Part shown: piece by piece, positions 24,443 through 33,712 of the stretch
How the letters are laid out: each line of letters opens with the position of its first letter
Position numbering within the stretch: position 1 is the first letter of the stretch
From: Levilactobacillus wangkuiensis
Lineage (GTDB): Bacteria; Bacillota; Bacilli; Lactobacillales; Lactobacillaceae
Reading direction: 5' to 3'
NCBI RefSeq assembly: GCF_016861605.1
Contig: NZ_BOLM01000005.1
Span: 140,210 to 204,209 of the forward strand
Length of the DNA: 64,000 nt
Translations under genes and position numbers: made by a program
Notes under the pieces: model-generated
Database searches by the model: none
Seen by the model: only the letters and a program-made list of their open reading frames with translations
What the model was told of the DNA's origin: nothing

Positions 24443-25663
24443 CTACCCAACAGTTGTTAGCTTTTTAATCTTTGGTTTCTTGACACCACTCAACCATTCT
24501 TGGCCCAACATCTCAATATTCATTGCCCCTAATCTGTCATCGTTACAACGATACTGGCATTGAGCACACCAATACTCGTGAGTTTCGTGATGACGATTAG
24601 TCTTCTCAACTAGGCCACACTTCGGACATCTCTGTGAAGTGAATGCTGGATTCACTTTTACGACGGTGCTCTGAATAGCCTGAGCCTTGTACGTTAAGAA
24701 TGATTCTAGCTGGAAGAAAGACCAGGAACGATGGCTGTTTCGTAAGGACTTAGGCAGATCATCGGTGTTGAATGTTACGTTGGTTAAGTCTTCCAGGACA
24801 AAAAGTGTGTGTGAGCCATATCGTGTAACGAGTGTCTTAGCTAACCAATGATTCACATCGGTCATCCAGCGGTTCTCTCGTTGCGCTAGCCGTTTCAACT
24901 TTTTCTTGGCAGATTTAGTACCTTTACTTTGTAGTTGCCGGCGAATCTCCAGGAACTTCTTTCGTCTAAGTAAGATTTTTTTACCCTCAAAGAATAGTGC
25001 CTTGCCTTCACTATCAAAGATAGTCGCTAGAAAGCGCAGGCCACGGTCAATACCCACAATTTGAGGGCTATCCTTGGGATTGAAATCACTACTTTCCTTT
25101 GTGATACCAATATGCAAAAACCACTTCCCCTGGGTGTGGACCAGCTTAGCGGTACCCAGTTTCCAATCCTCGGTGAAGTATTTCTCGAATCCTTTATCAG
25201 TGAATCCCAACTTAGTCCGTTTACCTAGAGTGGTTATCGAGATTTGTTGCATGCCTTCTACAAAAGAATAATTGCTATGGCGAACCAAATCCGCTTGGGG
25301 TCGCCGAAACTGGATGGGTTTCACCAACCAGTTCAGGTCTCTAGGAACTTGAATCCACTTGTGTTCTTCGTTCTTGTAACAGTAAGGATGCTGTTTCATC
25401 TGTTCCTGAACTGTCTTGTAACGAGCCACCACTGTCCGAAAGACAGACTGGACCATCTGACTATTGAGTGGTGATTCTTGCCTAAATATTTTGTACAGAT
25501 GGTGATTGATCTTTAACCAACTTAACTGAAACTCGTGGTCAAAAATCCATTGACTAACAACATTAGCTAATCGTTGATACTCTTGACTCATTGTTAGAAA
25601 TTGTTCTGCTTGATTCGTGTCTGGATAGAGTCTCAACTTAATTGTTCGCCCTAGTTTAACCAA
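24443..25663 (-). CDS. tnpB: TnpB RNA-guided nuclease of an IS200/IS605-type element
   Basis: This 406-residue OrfB protein has an N-terminal basic region (LGRTIKLRLYPDTNQAEQFL), RuvC motifs GIDRGLRFLATIF (catalytic Asp) and VLEDLTNV (catalytic Glu), the zinc finger CPKCG...CAQCQ, and a final CNDDRLGAMNIEMLG with the last Asp. All expected catalytic residues are present, so it looks active. The start is TTG 25663 behind AGGGGAGG. No tnpA transposase is adjacent, so this is a stand-alone tnpB element, mobile only if TnpA is supplied elsewhere. TnpB cuts DNA at sites matching its guide RNA. Confidence 0.92.
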   Translation of the reverse strand: MVKLGRTIKLRLYPDTNQAEQFLTMSQEYQRLANVVSQWIFDHEFQLSWLKINHHLYKIFRQESPLNSQMVQSVFRTVVARYKTVQEQMKQHPYCYKNEEHKWIQVPRDLNWLVKPIQFRRPQADLVRHSNYSFVEGMQQISITTLGKRTKLGFTDKGFEKYFTEDWKLGTAKLVHTQGKWFLHIGITKESSDFNPKDSPQIVGIDRGLRFLATIFDSEGKALFFEGKKILLRRKKFLEIRRQLQSKGTKSAKKKLKRLAQRENRWMTDVNHWLAKTLVTRYGSHTLFVLEDLTNVTFNTDDLPKSLRNSHRSWSFFQLESFLTYKAQAIQSTVVKVNPAFTSQRCPKCGLVEKTNRHHETHEYWCAQCQYRCNDDRLGAMNIEMLGQEWLSGVKKPKIKKLTTVG

Positions 25664-25800
25664 TGGATACCTCCCCTGTAGATTGGATTAAGTATACCAT
25701 GTTTAGCCTTGCAGGGGAACATATGTTTCAAAAGATTATTAAGTTCTGGCATTCATCCCGCGATTAAAATCGCAGGTTTTCTGCTTAGTCTTTAATAAAC
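25664..25800 (-). mobile_element. Left end and promoter region of the TnpB element
   Basis: Between the tnpB start and the next gene lies a hairpin around GCGATTAAAATCGC (near 25765) of the sort found at IS605 left ends, and an extended -10 TGGTATACT on the minus strand before tnpB. The exact outer edge and the target-adjacent motif cannot be set by eye. Confidence 0.5.
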
Positions 25801-25810
25801 ATTTTCCATT

Positions 25811-26164
25811 TTATAAACTACTGCCATATATTCCATCTCCAATGTGTGCCATTATTGCATTCAGACCAACTACAACTCCATATACAGTCCCTACACGAAC
25901 TGACATTTTAGTTATTATCATATAACTACAGAGACCAAAAATGACAATCTCAATCGTTACTCTCAAACGTAGGTCCACTCTGTTTGGTGATAAAGGAGCC
26001 ATACAAACAGACCAAATCACATAAATTACAATTGGTACTAAAATCCCCATCAGTAAATTAAGTGGTAACTTATATTTTGTAAAACCTACAAAAGATAATG
26101 TTATTAGAGTTATCATTTCTATTAAAAATCTTAACAGCGCATTAATTTGAAAAAGAATATGCAT
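25811..26164 (-). CDS. YrdB-like (DUF2568) small membrane protein
   Basis: This 117-residue protein has four hydrophobic segments. LRFLIEMITLITLSFVGFTK, then the loop MAPLSPNRVDLRLRVTIE and the following ALGAL-type helices fit the YrdB/DUF2568 family, whose function is unknown. ATG lies behind GAAGGAGTTGAG. The gene is clearly more AT-rich than its neighbours and sits beside the TnpB element, so acquisition with mobile DNA is likely. Confidence 0.7.
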   Translation of the reverse strand: MHILFQINALLRFLIEMITLITLSFVGFTKYKLPLNLLMGILVPIVIYVIWSVCMAPLSPNRVDLRLRVTIEIVIFGLCSYMIITKMSVRVGTVYGVVVGLNAIMAHIGDGIYGSSL

Positions 26165-26316
26165 TCAGCTCAACTCCTTCAAAAATTCAAGATTTGTTTT
26201 CTACCATTCTCGAATCCGCTTGATTCATGCATTTTTTTGGCGACCGCAATCGATTCATTTCTTGTTCGCCTTCATTTCTTATTGCTTATTTTTTTCGTAT
26301 CCTGTTTTGTTTCAAC

Positions 26317-27891
26317 TCACGCTTGCATCGTCAACTGACCATCCCGCAACTGGTACACGTGGTCGAACAACGGCCGGACTTCCGGTGGGATGTGGTGGTC
26401 GACCTCGATGATGGTCTTGGGCAAGCGCAGGATTGTTTGGTGAATGGCGATTGAGGTTTGCTCGTCCAGTGACGCCGTGCCTTCGTCAATGAAGATCAGT
26501 TCGCGGTCGAATAAAATGGCGCGAGCAATCTCTAGTCGCTTCACCTGCCCGCCCGACAGGTTCTGGCCCTCATCCCCGATTTGGTAGTCCAAGCCGTCGC
26601 GGTCGACCAGGTCCATGAGACCAGCCTCCTGACAGGCGTGGGTGACCGCTTCGTCCGTGAAGTCCAGGCCCAATGTCAAATTGAAACGCAGGGTGTCGTT
26701 AAACACAATTGGTGACTGATTGACCGTGCTCATCCCCGCGTACTGCTTGACGGGGCCGCCGTTGATGGCGACCTGCCCGCTGCTCGGCGCCAAGGCCCCA
26801 TCAATCAGTCGCAGTAGCGTCGTCTTGCCACTGCCGGATTCCCCTTGAATCAGAATTTTTTCGCCCCGGGAAACGGCCAGATCGATATCGTGCAAGATAG
26901 GTGTTTCCTGTCGGTTAAAGCCGAGTTGCGTCAGGGTTAATTTTTCAAAACCAGCCGTGACCGCCGCCGGCTCATTGACCGGTTGGACCGCGTTCTTGAT
27001 GCGCTGGCGAATCTTGCCGGTGCTGTTCAGCGTGTTAAAGCTGTTCACGACTTGACCGGCACTGTTGATGATCCAGTTCGACGAGTACTGAATCGCGACA
27101 AACTGGGACAAGCTAATGCGGCCTTGAATCGTGGCGTAGATCCCAATGCCGATGGGAATCAGCGTACAGACGTAGAAAATGGCTTCCACCACCGCGTTGG
27201 ACAGGGCGATTTCATTTTTCATGGCGGCGTTGGCGTGCTCCACGTTTTGAATGGCCGCCGTCGTTTTTGGTTCGATTCCCGGTAACGCTCGGTATTGACG
27301 CAACGCCAGGGCACCCTTCAACACGTCCTTCAGCGTCCCCGACCACTGACTGTTACGCCGCGACCAGGCCTCACTGCGCACATTGATCCGGTTCCGGAAT
27401 AAACGCGGAATCGCTGAGGGAAAAATCATGAAGACCATGAAGACCAGCGTCAGCTCAACGTTATTGGCTAGCGAATAGGCCAGGGTCACGACGCAGGTCA
27501 CTAGCACGCTGATTAACGCAAACAGCTGGCGAATATAGTTGTCCTCCAGCAATTTCAAATCGTTCATGAAAAAGGACAGATTCGTCGCCACAAAATCCTT
27601 GGAATCCACGGTTCGCCGCTGTAACAGCCCCCGCAACAGCTGCGTCTTCAACCGCCGATTGACCGTGACCACATTTTTGTTGATCACGACCGTATTCAAG
27701 TACGTGGCCAGACTGAACCCAAAGTAGCCCAAAATAATGACAATCACAAACGGCACAATCCAACTAACGTGCTTGGTCTCAATGATATGAAAGATAAAGG
27801 CATACATTGCGGCATTAAACGGCGTCGACAACCCTGCCAGCACCGCGGTAAAAATCGCCAGCCCCACTAATTTCTTATTCACAAATTTCAT
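26317..27891 (-). CDS. ABC exporter, fused membrane and ATPase domains
   Basis: This 524-residue half-transporter has a six-helix type IV membrane domain at about residues 1-300 and an ATPase domain with Walker A QGESGSGKTTLLRLI, signature NLSGGQVKRLEIARAIL, Walker B LIFIDEGTASLD and H-loop EVDHHI. It probably works as a homodimer. The NBD is short after the H-loop. It resembles small exporters of lactobacilli whose cargo (lipid, peptide or drug) is unknown. No peptidase C39 domain and no partner half-transporter are adjacent. Confidence 0.88.
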   Translation of the reverse strand: MKFVNKKLVGLAIFTAVLAGLSTPFNAAMYAFIFHIIETKHVSWIVPFVIVIILGYFGFSLATYLNTVVINKNVVTVNRRLKTQLLRGLLQRRTVDSKDFVATNLSFFMNDLKLLEDNYIRQLFALISVLVTCVVTLAYSLANNVELTLVFMVFMIFPSAIPRLFRNRINVRSEAWSRRNSQWSGTLKDVLKGALALRQYRALPGIEPKTTAAIQNVEHANAAMKNEIALSNAVVEAIFYVCTLIPIGIGIYATIQGRISLSQFVAIQYSSNWIINSAGQVVNSFNTLNSTGKIRQRIKNAVQPVNEPAAVTAGFEKLTLTQLGFNRQETPILHDIDLAVSRGEKILIQGESGSGKTTLLRLIDGALAPSSGQVAINGGPVKQYAGMSTVNQSPIVFNDTLRFNLTLGLDFTDEAVTHACQEAGLMDLVDRDGLDYQIGDEGQNLSGGQVKRLEIARAILFDRELIFIDEGTASLDEQTSIAIHQTILRLPKTIIEVDHHIPPEVRPLFDHVYQLRDGQLTMQA

Positions 27892-28016
27892 TGGCTCACC
27901 CCTTTAAGCAGTATCTCAATTTTAATAATTCTCTCATATTATAATCATTCTATCATTTTTTTTGCTAACAACCACCCTTTTCGTTAATTATGCCAATCTC
28001 CCACCCAAAGAACAGC

Positions 28017-28062
28017 AAAAAGCGCTAGTTCCCAATCATTTAGAAAGGTAACTAACGCTTCT
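28017..28062. terminator. Hairpin between the ABC gene and the repeat cluster
   Basis: AAAAAGCGCTAGTTCC pairs imperfectly with GGTAACTAACGCTTCTT around an 11-16-base loop. It lies upstream of the ABC gene promoter, perhaps ending transcription arriving from fhs. Confidence 0.5.
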
Positions 28063-28221
28063 TCGATTATTAATTGCGCGAAATCACACACGCAATGTTT
28101 ATTTTAATTTAAAACTGGATTCAACCACTGACAATTTAACAACTAGTGTCAGCTCGACTAGTTTGATTGGACAAACCATCCTGTCACATTGAAATCAGGC
28201 AAGAGCCATGGCAAAAATACG

Positions 28222-28340
28222 GCGTTGTGCCGGGCTAAATCCGTGTCAGCCGCAGGGCTGGGAAAACTGGGCCGGTCGTAGAAGTGACCAGAGGCGCGCC
28301 AAGGCGCACGGCTGGTTCTCACGGCAGCCCATAGACTTGC
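28222..28340 (+). repeat. Structured intergenic element, copy 4 (truncated A/B hybrid)
   Basis: Begins like type A (GGGCTAAATCCGTGTCAGCC then GCAGGGCTGG), then switches to the type B edge (GTGACCAGAGGCGCGCCAAG). The rest is unrelated or badly decayed. It lies about 90 bp before complete copy 5 in the same orientation. Confidence 0.55.
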
Positions 28341-28423
28341 TATCGAAGCCAGCGAGACACCGCCTTCAGACATCGACGCCAACACATGCAGTCCAATCCT
28401 AAAATACTCTGGGAAAGGTCACG

Positions 28424-28640
28424 GCGTTGTGCCGGGCTAAATCCATGTTAGCCGCAGGGCTGGTGAAAATGGGCTCAGCCGTGGGAGTTACCTTAGCGGG
28501 TTTCCCGCTTAGGTAACTGCTATCTTTGAGACGCGCTCTCCGGCTCAAAGTAAGTCTGGAGACCGCTTCTCAGGCTCCAGACGTGCGCCCACAGCGCCAC
28601 GGCCCATTTTCACCGGCCCGGAGGCGCTACCAACGACAGA
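28424..28640 (+). repeat. Structured intergenic element, copy 5 (type A)
   Basis: Outer stem GCCGCAGGGCTGGTGAAAAT / ATTTTCACCGGCCCGGAGGC (28451-28625). Internal hairpins: GTTACCTTAGCGGG/CCCGCTTAGGTAAC (28486-28518), CTTTGAG/CTCAAAG, and GTCTGGAG/CTCCAGAC (28554-28582) around GACCGCTTCTCAGG. Its edge is 8-9 bases from the fhs stop, the same relation as copy 2 has to the carB-like gene. Confidence 0.8.
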
Positions 28641-28648
28641 TTTAATCC

Positions 28649-30304
28649 TTAGAACAACCCAGTGATCTTGCCGTCTGCATCGATATCCATGTCCAGTGCG
28701 GCCGGGTGCTTTGGCAGCCCTGGCATCGTCAGCACGTTCCCCGTCATGGCAACCACAAACCCGGCCCCCAACCGTGGCGCAAACTCGCGCACGTGAATCG
28801 TGAAGTCCGTGGGTGCACCCAATTGGTGGGCATCGTCCGTCAGGGAGTATTGAGTCTTGGCCATGCAGACGGGCAACTTGTCCCAGCCGTGCTTGGCAAA
28901 GGTCTTCAACTGGCGAGCGGCCTTAGCCGACAACTCGACCTTGGCCCCACCGTAAATTTTCTGAGTGATGGCCGTCATTTGCGTCATCAGGTCCGTGCCA
29001 GCTGGTGCGAGTCGTTTGAAATGTTTAGGCTGTTGCGTGGCCGTGACGACCTTTTCGGCCAAATCAGTGGCACCGGCACCCCCATCGGCCCAAACGGTCG
29101 TGGTGGCGACGGGAACGCCCCAGGCGGTCACGTCAGCCGTTAAGGCCGCAATTTCGGCGTCCGTATCGCTGGTGAAACGGTTGATGGCGACCACGACCGG
29201 CACCCCGTATTGTTGCATGCTGGTGATGTGGCGCTTTAGGTTGGCACTCCCTTGTTGCAGGGCGTCGAGGTTTTCTGCTTCCAGGTCGGCGCGCTTGACC
29301 CCACCGTTATACTTGAGGGCCCGTACCGTGGCGACAATTACCACGGCATCTGGCGTTTGACCGAGCACGGGGGTCTTGATATCCATGAACTTTTCCCCAC
29401 CGAGGTCGGCCCCAAAGCCGGCTTCCGTCACGGCAAAATCGCCGAGTTGCAGGGCCGTCTGGGTCGCGAGCACCGAGTTACAGCCGTGGGCGATGTTGGC
29501 AAATGGCCCACCGTGAATGATGGCCGGGTTGTGCGCCAGCGTTTGGACCAGGTTGGGCTTGATGGCGTCCTTCAACAGGAGTGTGATGGCCCCACCGACC
29601 TTCAAGTCGCCGACCGTCACCGGTTCCTTGTCATAAGTGTAGCCAATCAGGATGCGGTTGACCCGGCGCTTAAGGTCCGTCAGGTCTTCACTCAGACACA
29701 GCACGGCCATTAATTCACTGGCCACGGTAATGTCAAAGCCATCTTGCCGGGGCACCCCGGACGTCCGGCCACCCAGGCCAATAACGGTCTGGCGTAGCTC
29801 ACGGTCGTTGATGTCCAAGACCCGTTTCCACACGATTTGGCGGGGGTCCAGGTTCAGCTCGTTGCCCTGTTGGATGTGATTATCGATCAGAGCGGCCAGG
29901 GTGTCATGCGCCTCGGTCAGCGCGTGCATGTCCCCGGTAAAATGGAGGTTGATGTCTTCCATGGGTACCACTTGGGCGTAGCCACCCCCGGTCGCGCCAC
30001 CCTTCATCCCCATGACGGGGCCCATCGACGGTTCCCGCAAGGCCAAAACAGTTTGATGACCCAATAGGTTCAGGGCATCCCCCAACCCCACAACGACGGT
30101 CGACTTGCCTTCACCAGCGGGTGTGGGGTTGATCGAGGTGACCAGCACCAATTTACCCGGGGTATGGTTGCCCGTCAGTGGGAGGTTGATCTTGGCCTTG
30201 GTATGGCCGTAGGGTTCGATCTGGTCGGGGGTCAAGCCGACCTTGCCCGCGACCTGTTCAATGGGTTCTAACTGTGTTTTTTGTGAAATTTCAATATCGC
30301 TCAC
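28649..30304 (-). CDS. fhs: Formate-tetrahydrofolate ligase
   Basis: This 551-residue enzyme makes 10-formyl-THF from formate, THF and ATP for purine and initiator-tRNA formylation. The ATP loop is [20 protein letters not shown]; other family blocks are [20 protein letters not shown], and [14 protein letters not shown]. Length is standard. The start is GTG 30304 behind AAGGAGGAAAA, overlapping the ebsA stop by one base (TAGTG). It shares folate metabolism with the riboswitch-controlled folT elsewhere in the window. Confidence 0.95.
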   Translation of the reverse strand: MSDIEISQKTQLEPIEQVAGKVGLTPDQIEPYGHTKAKINLPLTGNHTPGKLVLVTSINPTPAGEGKSTVVVGLGDALNLLGHQTVLALREPSMGPVMGMKGGATGGGYAQVVPMEDINLHFTGDMHALTEAHDTLAALIDNHIQQGNELNLDPRQIVWKRVLDINDRELRQTVIGLGGRTSGVPRQDGFDITVASELMAVLCLSEDLTDLKRRVNRILIGYTYDKEPVTVGDLKVGGAITLLLKDAIKPNLVQTLAHNPAIIHGGPFANIAHGCNSVLATQTALQLGDFAVTEAGFGADLGGEKFMDIKTPVLGQTPDAVVIVATVRALKYNGGVKRADLEAENLDALQQGSANLKRHITSMQQYGVPVVVAINRFTSDTDAEIAALTADVTAWGVPVATTTVWADGGAGATDLAEKVVTATQQPKHFKRLAPAGTDLMTQMTAITQKIYGGAKVELSAKAARQLKTFAKHGWDKLPVCMAKTQYSLTDDAHQLGAPTDFTIHVREFAPRLGAGFVVAMTGNVLTMPGLPKHPAALDMDIDADGKITGLF

Positions 30305-30720
30305 TAATTTTCCTCCTTCACGCCGTTGGCAACCATCGCATCCTGCAAGAGGCTGGCGAGTTCGATTGCCGAGTTCCGTGGTAATAAGAATTGATAAATC
30401 TTGCCCTGCGCCACAATGCCCAACCGGTACCGGGACTGTTGCACGCTGCGGACTTGATTCAACGGGATGACCAGGTGGTGGTGATTCAAGACGGTACTGA
30501 CCGTCAAGACGCCATTGGCCATGGTGATATTTCTAAAATGAATCTCTAACCAGCACAAGAACGCAAAGGCCACGAAGAACCCCAGCGTATACCAGTTAAA
30601 ATGGGTGACTTCGAGCCAGAAAATGGCCCCCATCAACAGGACGATGAGCGTCCAGCTCCAGTTGATAATGCTGCTGAGGGGATTCGGTTGATACAAAAAT
30701 CGTCGTTCCTGGGTTATCAT
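30304..30720 (-). CDS. ebsA: EbsA-like membrane protein
   Basis: This 138-residue protein has two membrane helices ([20 protein letters not shown] and [19 protein letters not shown]), then a PH-like beta domain ([20 protein letters not shown]) ending in acidic residues. This fits EbsA, first described next to enterococcal binding-substance genes, of unknown biochemical role. ATG 30720 follows GTGAGGTG; the frame is open upstream but would run into the divergent RNase H gene. Translation is coupled to fhs. Confidence 0.75.
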   Translation of the reverse strand: MITQERRFLYQPNPLSSIINWSWTLIVLLMGAIFWLEVTHFNWYTLGFFVAFAFLCWLEIHFRNITMANGVLTVSTVLNHHHLVIPLNQVRSVQQSRYRLGIVAQGKIYQFLLPRNSAIELASLLQDAMVANGVKEEN

Positions 30721-30757
30721 TGGTTTAAACACCTCACGAAAGAATTGGAGTGATTCC

Positions 30758-31162
30758 ATGTTTTCTCTATATACGGATGCCGCGACACAACCCCAGACGG
30801 GTCTGAGTGCCGGGGGAATCCTGATCATTCACGACCACCAGCAGACGCAACTAAGTGCGCCCCTGACGGCCACGACCAACCACACCGCCGAGTTTGAAAT
30901 TGCCCGGCTAGGCTTTGAAAAATTGGCCACGCTAGCGACCGACCCGGCGCACACGACCGTCCTGTTCTATACCGACAGTCAAATCGTCAACGATAGTGTC
31001 GCCAAGCATTACGCCAAACACTACCAACAGTTAGTCGATGACCTGTTGGCCGCACAGGCACCGTTTCAGCTGGTGCTCACGCAATGGGTTCCCGAAAAGC
31101 AGAACCGCGGCGCCCACACCCTAGCCAATCAGGCCCTTCATTCCGCCGAAGACGTTAAGTAA
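30758..31162 (+). CDS. RNase HI-like protein
   Basis: This 134-residue protein of the RNase H fold starts with FSLYTDAATQPQTGLSAGGI (first catalytic Asp), has NHTAEFEIARLGFEKL (Glu), then VLFYTDSQIVNDSV (Asp) and a final RGAHTLANQAL in place of the usual last Asp motif. It belongs to the compact RNase HI family common in Firmicutes (YpdQ-like). ATG lies behind TTGGAGTG. It is divergent from ebsA and its last 25 bases overlap the 3' end of the convergent oxidase gene. Confidence 0.8.
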   Translation: MFSLYTDAATQPQTGLSAGGILIIHDHQQTQLSAPLTATTNHTAEFEIARLGFEKLATLATDPAHTTVLFYTDSQIVNDSVAKHYAKHYQQLVDDLLAAQAPFQLVLTQWVPEKQNRGAHTLANQALHSAEDVK

Positions 31163-32262
31163 GTCGTCAGTGGCAGCTCGTATTCGCTCCAGTCTGGCGT
31201 ACCGCCGTACAGCGCGGAGCCCGCTAACAACCGCCCGACTTGCGGCCCGGTCGTTAAGCCGGATGAGCCCAGTCCAGAGGCCACGAGAAATTTCTCCTGG
31301 TCCGGAATCGGTCCAAAGAATGGCGCGAAGTCGGCCGTGTAGGCCCGTGTCCCCACGCGAACACCCGTGATGTTGTCCGCGGTCACGTCAGCCATCAGCC
31401 GTTGGGCACTGGCCAATAGATCGGCGGTGACGGCCGGGTCGGCGGCCAAATTAAACTTCCCGTCGTCTTCGTGGGTCGCCCCGACAATCAATTTGCCATG
31501 GCCAAACGGCACGAAATCACGTTCACCTTCGGGCATGACGACGGGCATATTTTCATTCAACGGATAATCCTTGACGGCCAGCTCAATCAGCTGGCCCTTT
31601 TGTGGTCGCACGGCAGCGGTGATGCCTAGGGGTGCCACGAGCTCCTTGAGCCAGGCCCCGGCCGCGATGATGACACGGTCAAACTGCCGGGCCCCCAATG
31701 ACGTCAGGACTTGGCCCTGTGCATCGAGACTGACGCGTTCGCGACGAATCGTCAGGTTCTTCTGGGTTGCCTTAGCCAGCAAACCACTGACCAAAGCCGC
31801 CCCATCGACCCGCGCCCCACCGGTGATGAAGACCCCGGGTTGGGCCCGCGACAGCAATGGCACCTTGGCCTGGACCTCGGCGGCATTTAACGTCGTCACG
31901 GTCCCCATAGTCGCGGCGTCTTGCCGGCGTTCCTGGGCCAAATCAAGCAGCGTTTCCAGGTCCGTTGGCACTTCACGGGTCACAATGGTCCCAGTCTGTT
32001 GATACACGTCGGTGCCCAATTGGGCGTCATGAATCAATTCGGGGAATAGATCTGCCCCGGCCTTAGCCAACCGGTACCAGCGTTGATTCCGGCGCTTAGA
32101 CAGCCACGGCGAAATGATGCCCGCGGCGGCCGTGGTCGCCTGTCCGGTCCCGTCATCAAACAACGTGACCTTGGTCTGCTCGCTTCCGGGCAAGGTGCTT
32201 AAATAATACGCAGCGGTCGCACCCACGATACCGCCGCCAATAATGGCAATGCGTTTTTCCAT
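31138..32262 (-). CDS. FAD-dependent amino-acid oxidase-like protein (DadA/ThiO type)
   Basis: This 374-residue flavoprotein has an N-terminal Rossmann motif IAIIGGGIVGATAAYYL, the segment QATTAAAGIISPWLS, and the C-terminal GVRVGTRAYTADFAPFFGP and LVASGLGSSGLTTGPQVGRL typical of D-amino-acid or glycine oxidases. The substrate is unknown. ATG follows TAGGGGGTC. Monocistronic; its stop lies inside the RNase HI-like gene on the other strand. Confidence 0.85.
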   Translation of the reverse strand: MEKRIAIIGGGIVGATAAYYLSTLPGSEQTKVTLFDDGTGQATTAAAGIISPWLSKRRNQRWYRLAKAGADLFPELIHDAQLGTDVYQQTGTIVTREVPTDLETLLDLAQERRQDAATMGTVTTLNAAEVQAKVPLLSRAQPGVFITGGARVDGAALVSGLLAKATQKNLTIRRERVSLDAQGQVLTSLGARQFDRVIIAAGAWLKELVAPLGITAAVRPQKGQLIELAVKDYPLNENMPVVMPEGERDFVPFGHGKLIVGATHEDDGKFNLAADPAVTADLLASAQRLMADVTADNITGVRVGTRAYTADFAPFFGPIPDQEKFLVASGLGSSGLTTGPQVGRLLAGSALYGGTPDWSEYELPLTTYLTSSAE

Positions 32263-32329
32263 AACGATACTGACCCCCTAATTGATGTTAGAAAGCACAA
32301 GCTAACGCCCCAACGTTAACTTAACTGGT

Positions 32330-32525
32330 CTGACCGTTCCCGGCGGCGAGTTCAGGAAGCCCTGCTGTGGGGAACGCTTCCAGCCTGAGGAGCGGTCTTC
32401 CAGCTCGCCTTGAAGCCTGGAAAGTTCCCAGTCTCCAAGGTCGTCCCATGGCCTAGGCTGAGTGAGAGACCTCAGCCAACGCCATCGACACAGCTGGTCA
32501 TCCTGACTCGCCTCTGGTCACTGAC
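32330..32525 (-). repeat. Structured intergenic element, copy 6 (type B)
   Basis: The type B edges are CGTTCCCGGCGGCG at one end and CGCCTCTGGTCACTGACATC at the other. The core holds GCTTCCAGCC...GGTCTTCCAGC, with GCT/AGC flanks in place of the GGC/GCC and GGT/ACC of other B copies. It faces copy 7 in opposite orientation about 110 bp away. Confidence 0.65.
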
Positions 32526-32631
32526 ATCGACCAACTAAGTTAACGTGGCCTTACTGCCTGGTAAATCCACCCAGATAGGCCGAACAAGCTTGAAATTCGG
32601 CGTCGGTCAAGGTCAAATCAGACAGTCCGTG

Positions 32632-32832
32632 TACGTGACCAGAGGCGGGCCAAGGTCCCCCGCTGTGTCGATGGTCTTAGCTGAGCGGTTTTTCTCAGCT
32701 TAGAGCATGGGACGGCCTTGGAAACGGGCGGTTTTTTGCCCGGTTTCAAGCCGAGGCGGAAGACCGCCCCTCAGGCTGGAGCCGACCCCACAGCTGGGGT
32801 CCTTGAGCCCGCCGGCGGGAACAACTGCCACG
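32632..32832 (+). repeat. Structured intergenic element, copy 7 (type B)
   Basis: Starts GTACGTGACCAGAGGCGGGC and ends GCCGGCGGGAACAACTG. Hairpins: GGTCTTAGCTGAG / CTCAGCTTAGAGC (32673-32706), CTTGGAAACGGGC/GCCCGGTTTCAAG (32717-32750), and the GGAAGACCGCCCCTCAGGCT loop. GACCCCA/TGGGGTC closes near the end. Confidence 0.7.
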
Positions 32833-32945
32833 GACTCTCTGATTTTCACGTTGGCAAAGACCTGGTTGGGGCGCGTGATAGCACGCTTTCATTTTAGCAT
32901 AACTCATCCCCTGAAAGCGGCCGCAAAGTTCCCCGTAACTGCAAA

Positions 32946-32990
32946 AGAACCCCGAACACGCGCTATGGCGTGGTCCGGGGTTCTCTTTTA
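32946..32990. terminator. Terminator after the nitroreductase gene
   Basis: AGAACCCCGAACACGC / GCGTGGTCCGGGGTTCT with A/T flanks on both sides, 12 bases past the minus-strand nitroreductase stop. Confidence 0.85.
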
Positions 32991-33001
32991 TTTTGGTTAA
33001 A

Positions 33002-33604
33002 CTACTTGAAGACCATGAAGCGGTCGTCGTCATTCATGTAATCCTTAGGGTCAGCGGGACTTTCGATAGAACCGAAGTCCAGTTGGGCCCGTAAACGCCA
33101 GCTAGCTGGGACGTTGAAGGCTGCGCGCACTTCGTCATCGATCAGGGGGTTGTAGTGTTGTAAGTTGGCACCCAAGCCATTTTCAGCCAATGACGTCCAG
33201 ACGGAGAATTGGGCGTTCCCCTGTGACTGTTCGGACCAGTCCTGGAAGTTGGCCGCGTAGAGTGGGAAGTTGTCTTCGAATTCCTTGACCGTCTTGGTTT
33301 CGGTAAAGAAGAGCACCGTCCCGAAGGCTGCCTTGAAGCTGTTGATCTTAGCGGTCGTCTTGGCGAAGGCTTCTTCGTTAGGCACCTCTTGCTTCAGGCG
33401 GTCAATCACGATGTCCCACAACTTTTCGTGAGAGGCGCCGTATAAAATGATGGCGCGCGTCGTTTGGTTGTTGAAAGATGACGGACCGTTCTTGATGTTG
33501 TCTTCAATCAAGGCTGTCAATTCGTCAGACGTTTGCTTAACGTTACGACCTAAGGCATAGATGCTACGGCGTTGCTTGGCTAGTTCAGTAAATTTCGTTT
33601 CCAT
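33002..33604 (-). CDS. Nitroreductase-family protein, Frm2/Hbn1-like
   Basis: This 200-residue FMN-binding protein has the subgroup marks RRSIYALGRNVKQTSDEL, SFNNQTTRAIILYGASHEK and LGANLQHYNPLIDDEV. The Frm2/Hbn1-like group reduces nitro compounds and is tied to redox or lipid stress. ATG 33604 fits the family start; the frame extends six codons upstream to a GTG but lacks a ribosome site there. Monocistronic with its own terminator. Confidence 0.88.
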   Translation of the reverse strand: METKFTELAKQRRSIYALGRNVKQTSDELTALIEDNIKNGPSSFNNQTTRAIILYGASHEKLWDIVIDRLKQEVPNEEAFAKTTAKINSFKAAFGTVLFFTETKTVKEFEDNFPLYAANFQDWSEQSQGNAQFSVWTSLAENGLGANLQHYNPLIDDEVRAAFNVPASWRLRAQLDFGSIESPADPKDYMNDDDRFMVFK

Positions 33605-33712
33605 ATTGATAAGTGACCTCACTTTTTTAAGTTAGTTCCCCGTTTATGGGCAAGTAGTTTCCTGTTAAAACTTAAGTCCAAGTGTATCACTTACTTTTAG
33701 AAAGTAAAGTCA

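Noticed and set aside
29252..29713. 153-codon plus-strand frame opposite fhs
   Set aside because: Fhs is unmistakable on the minus strand; the plus frame is its complement.
32707..33000. 97-codon frame across element copy 7
   Set aside because: It runs through the hairpins of the repeat and is not shared by other copies, so it is not a protein carried by the element.
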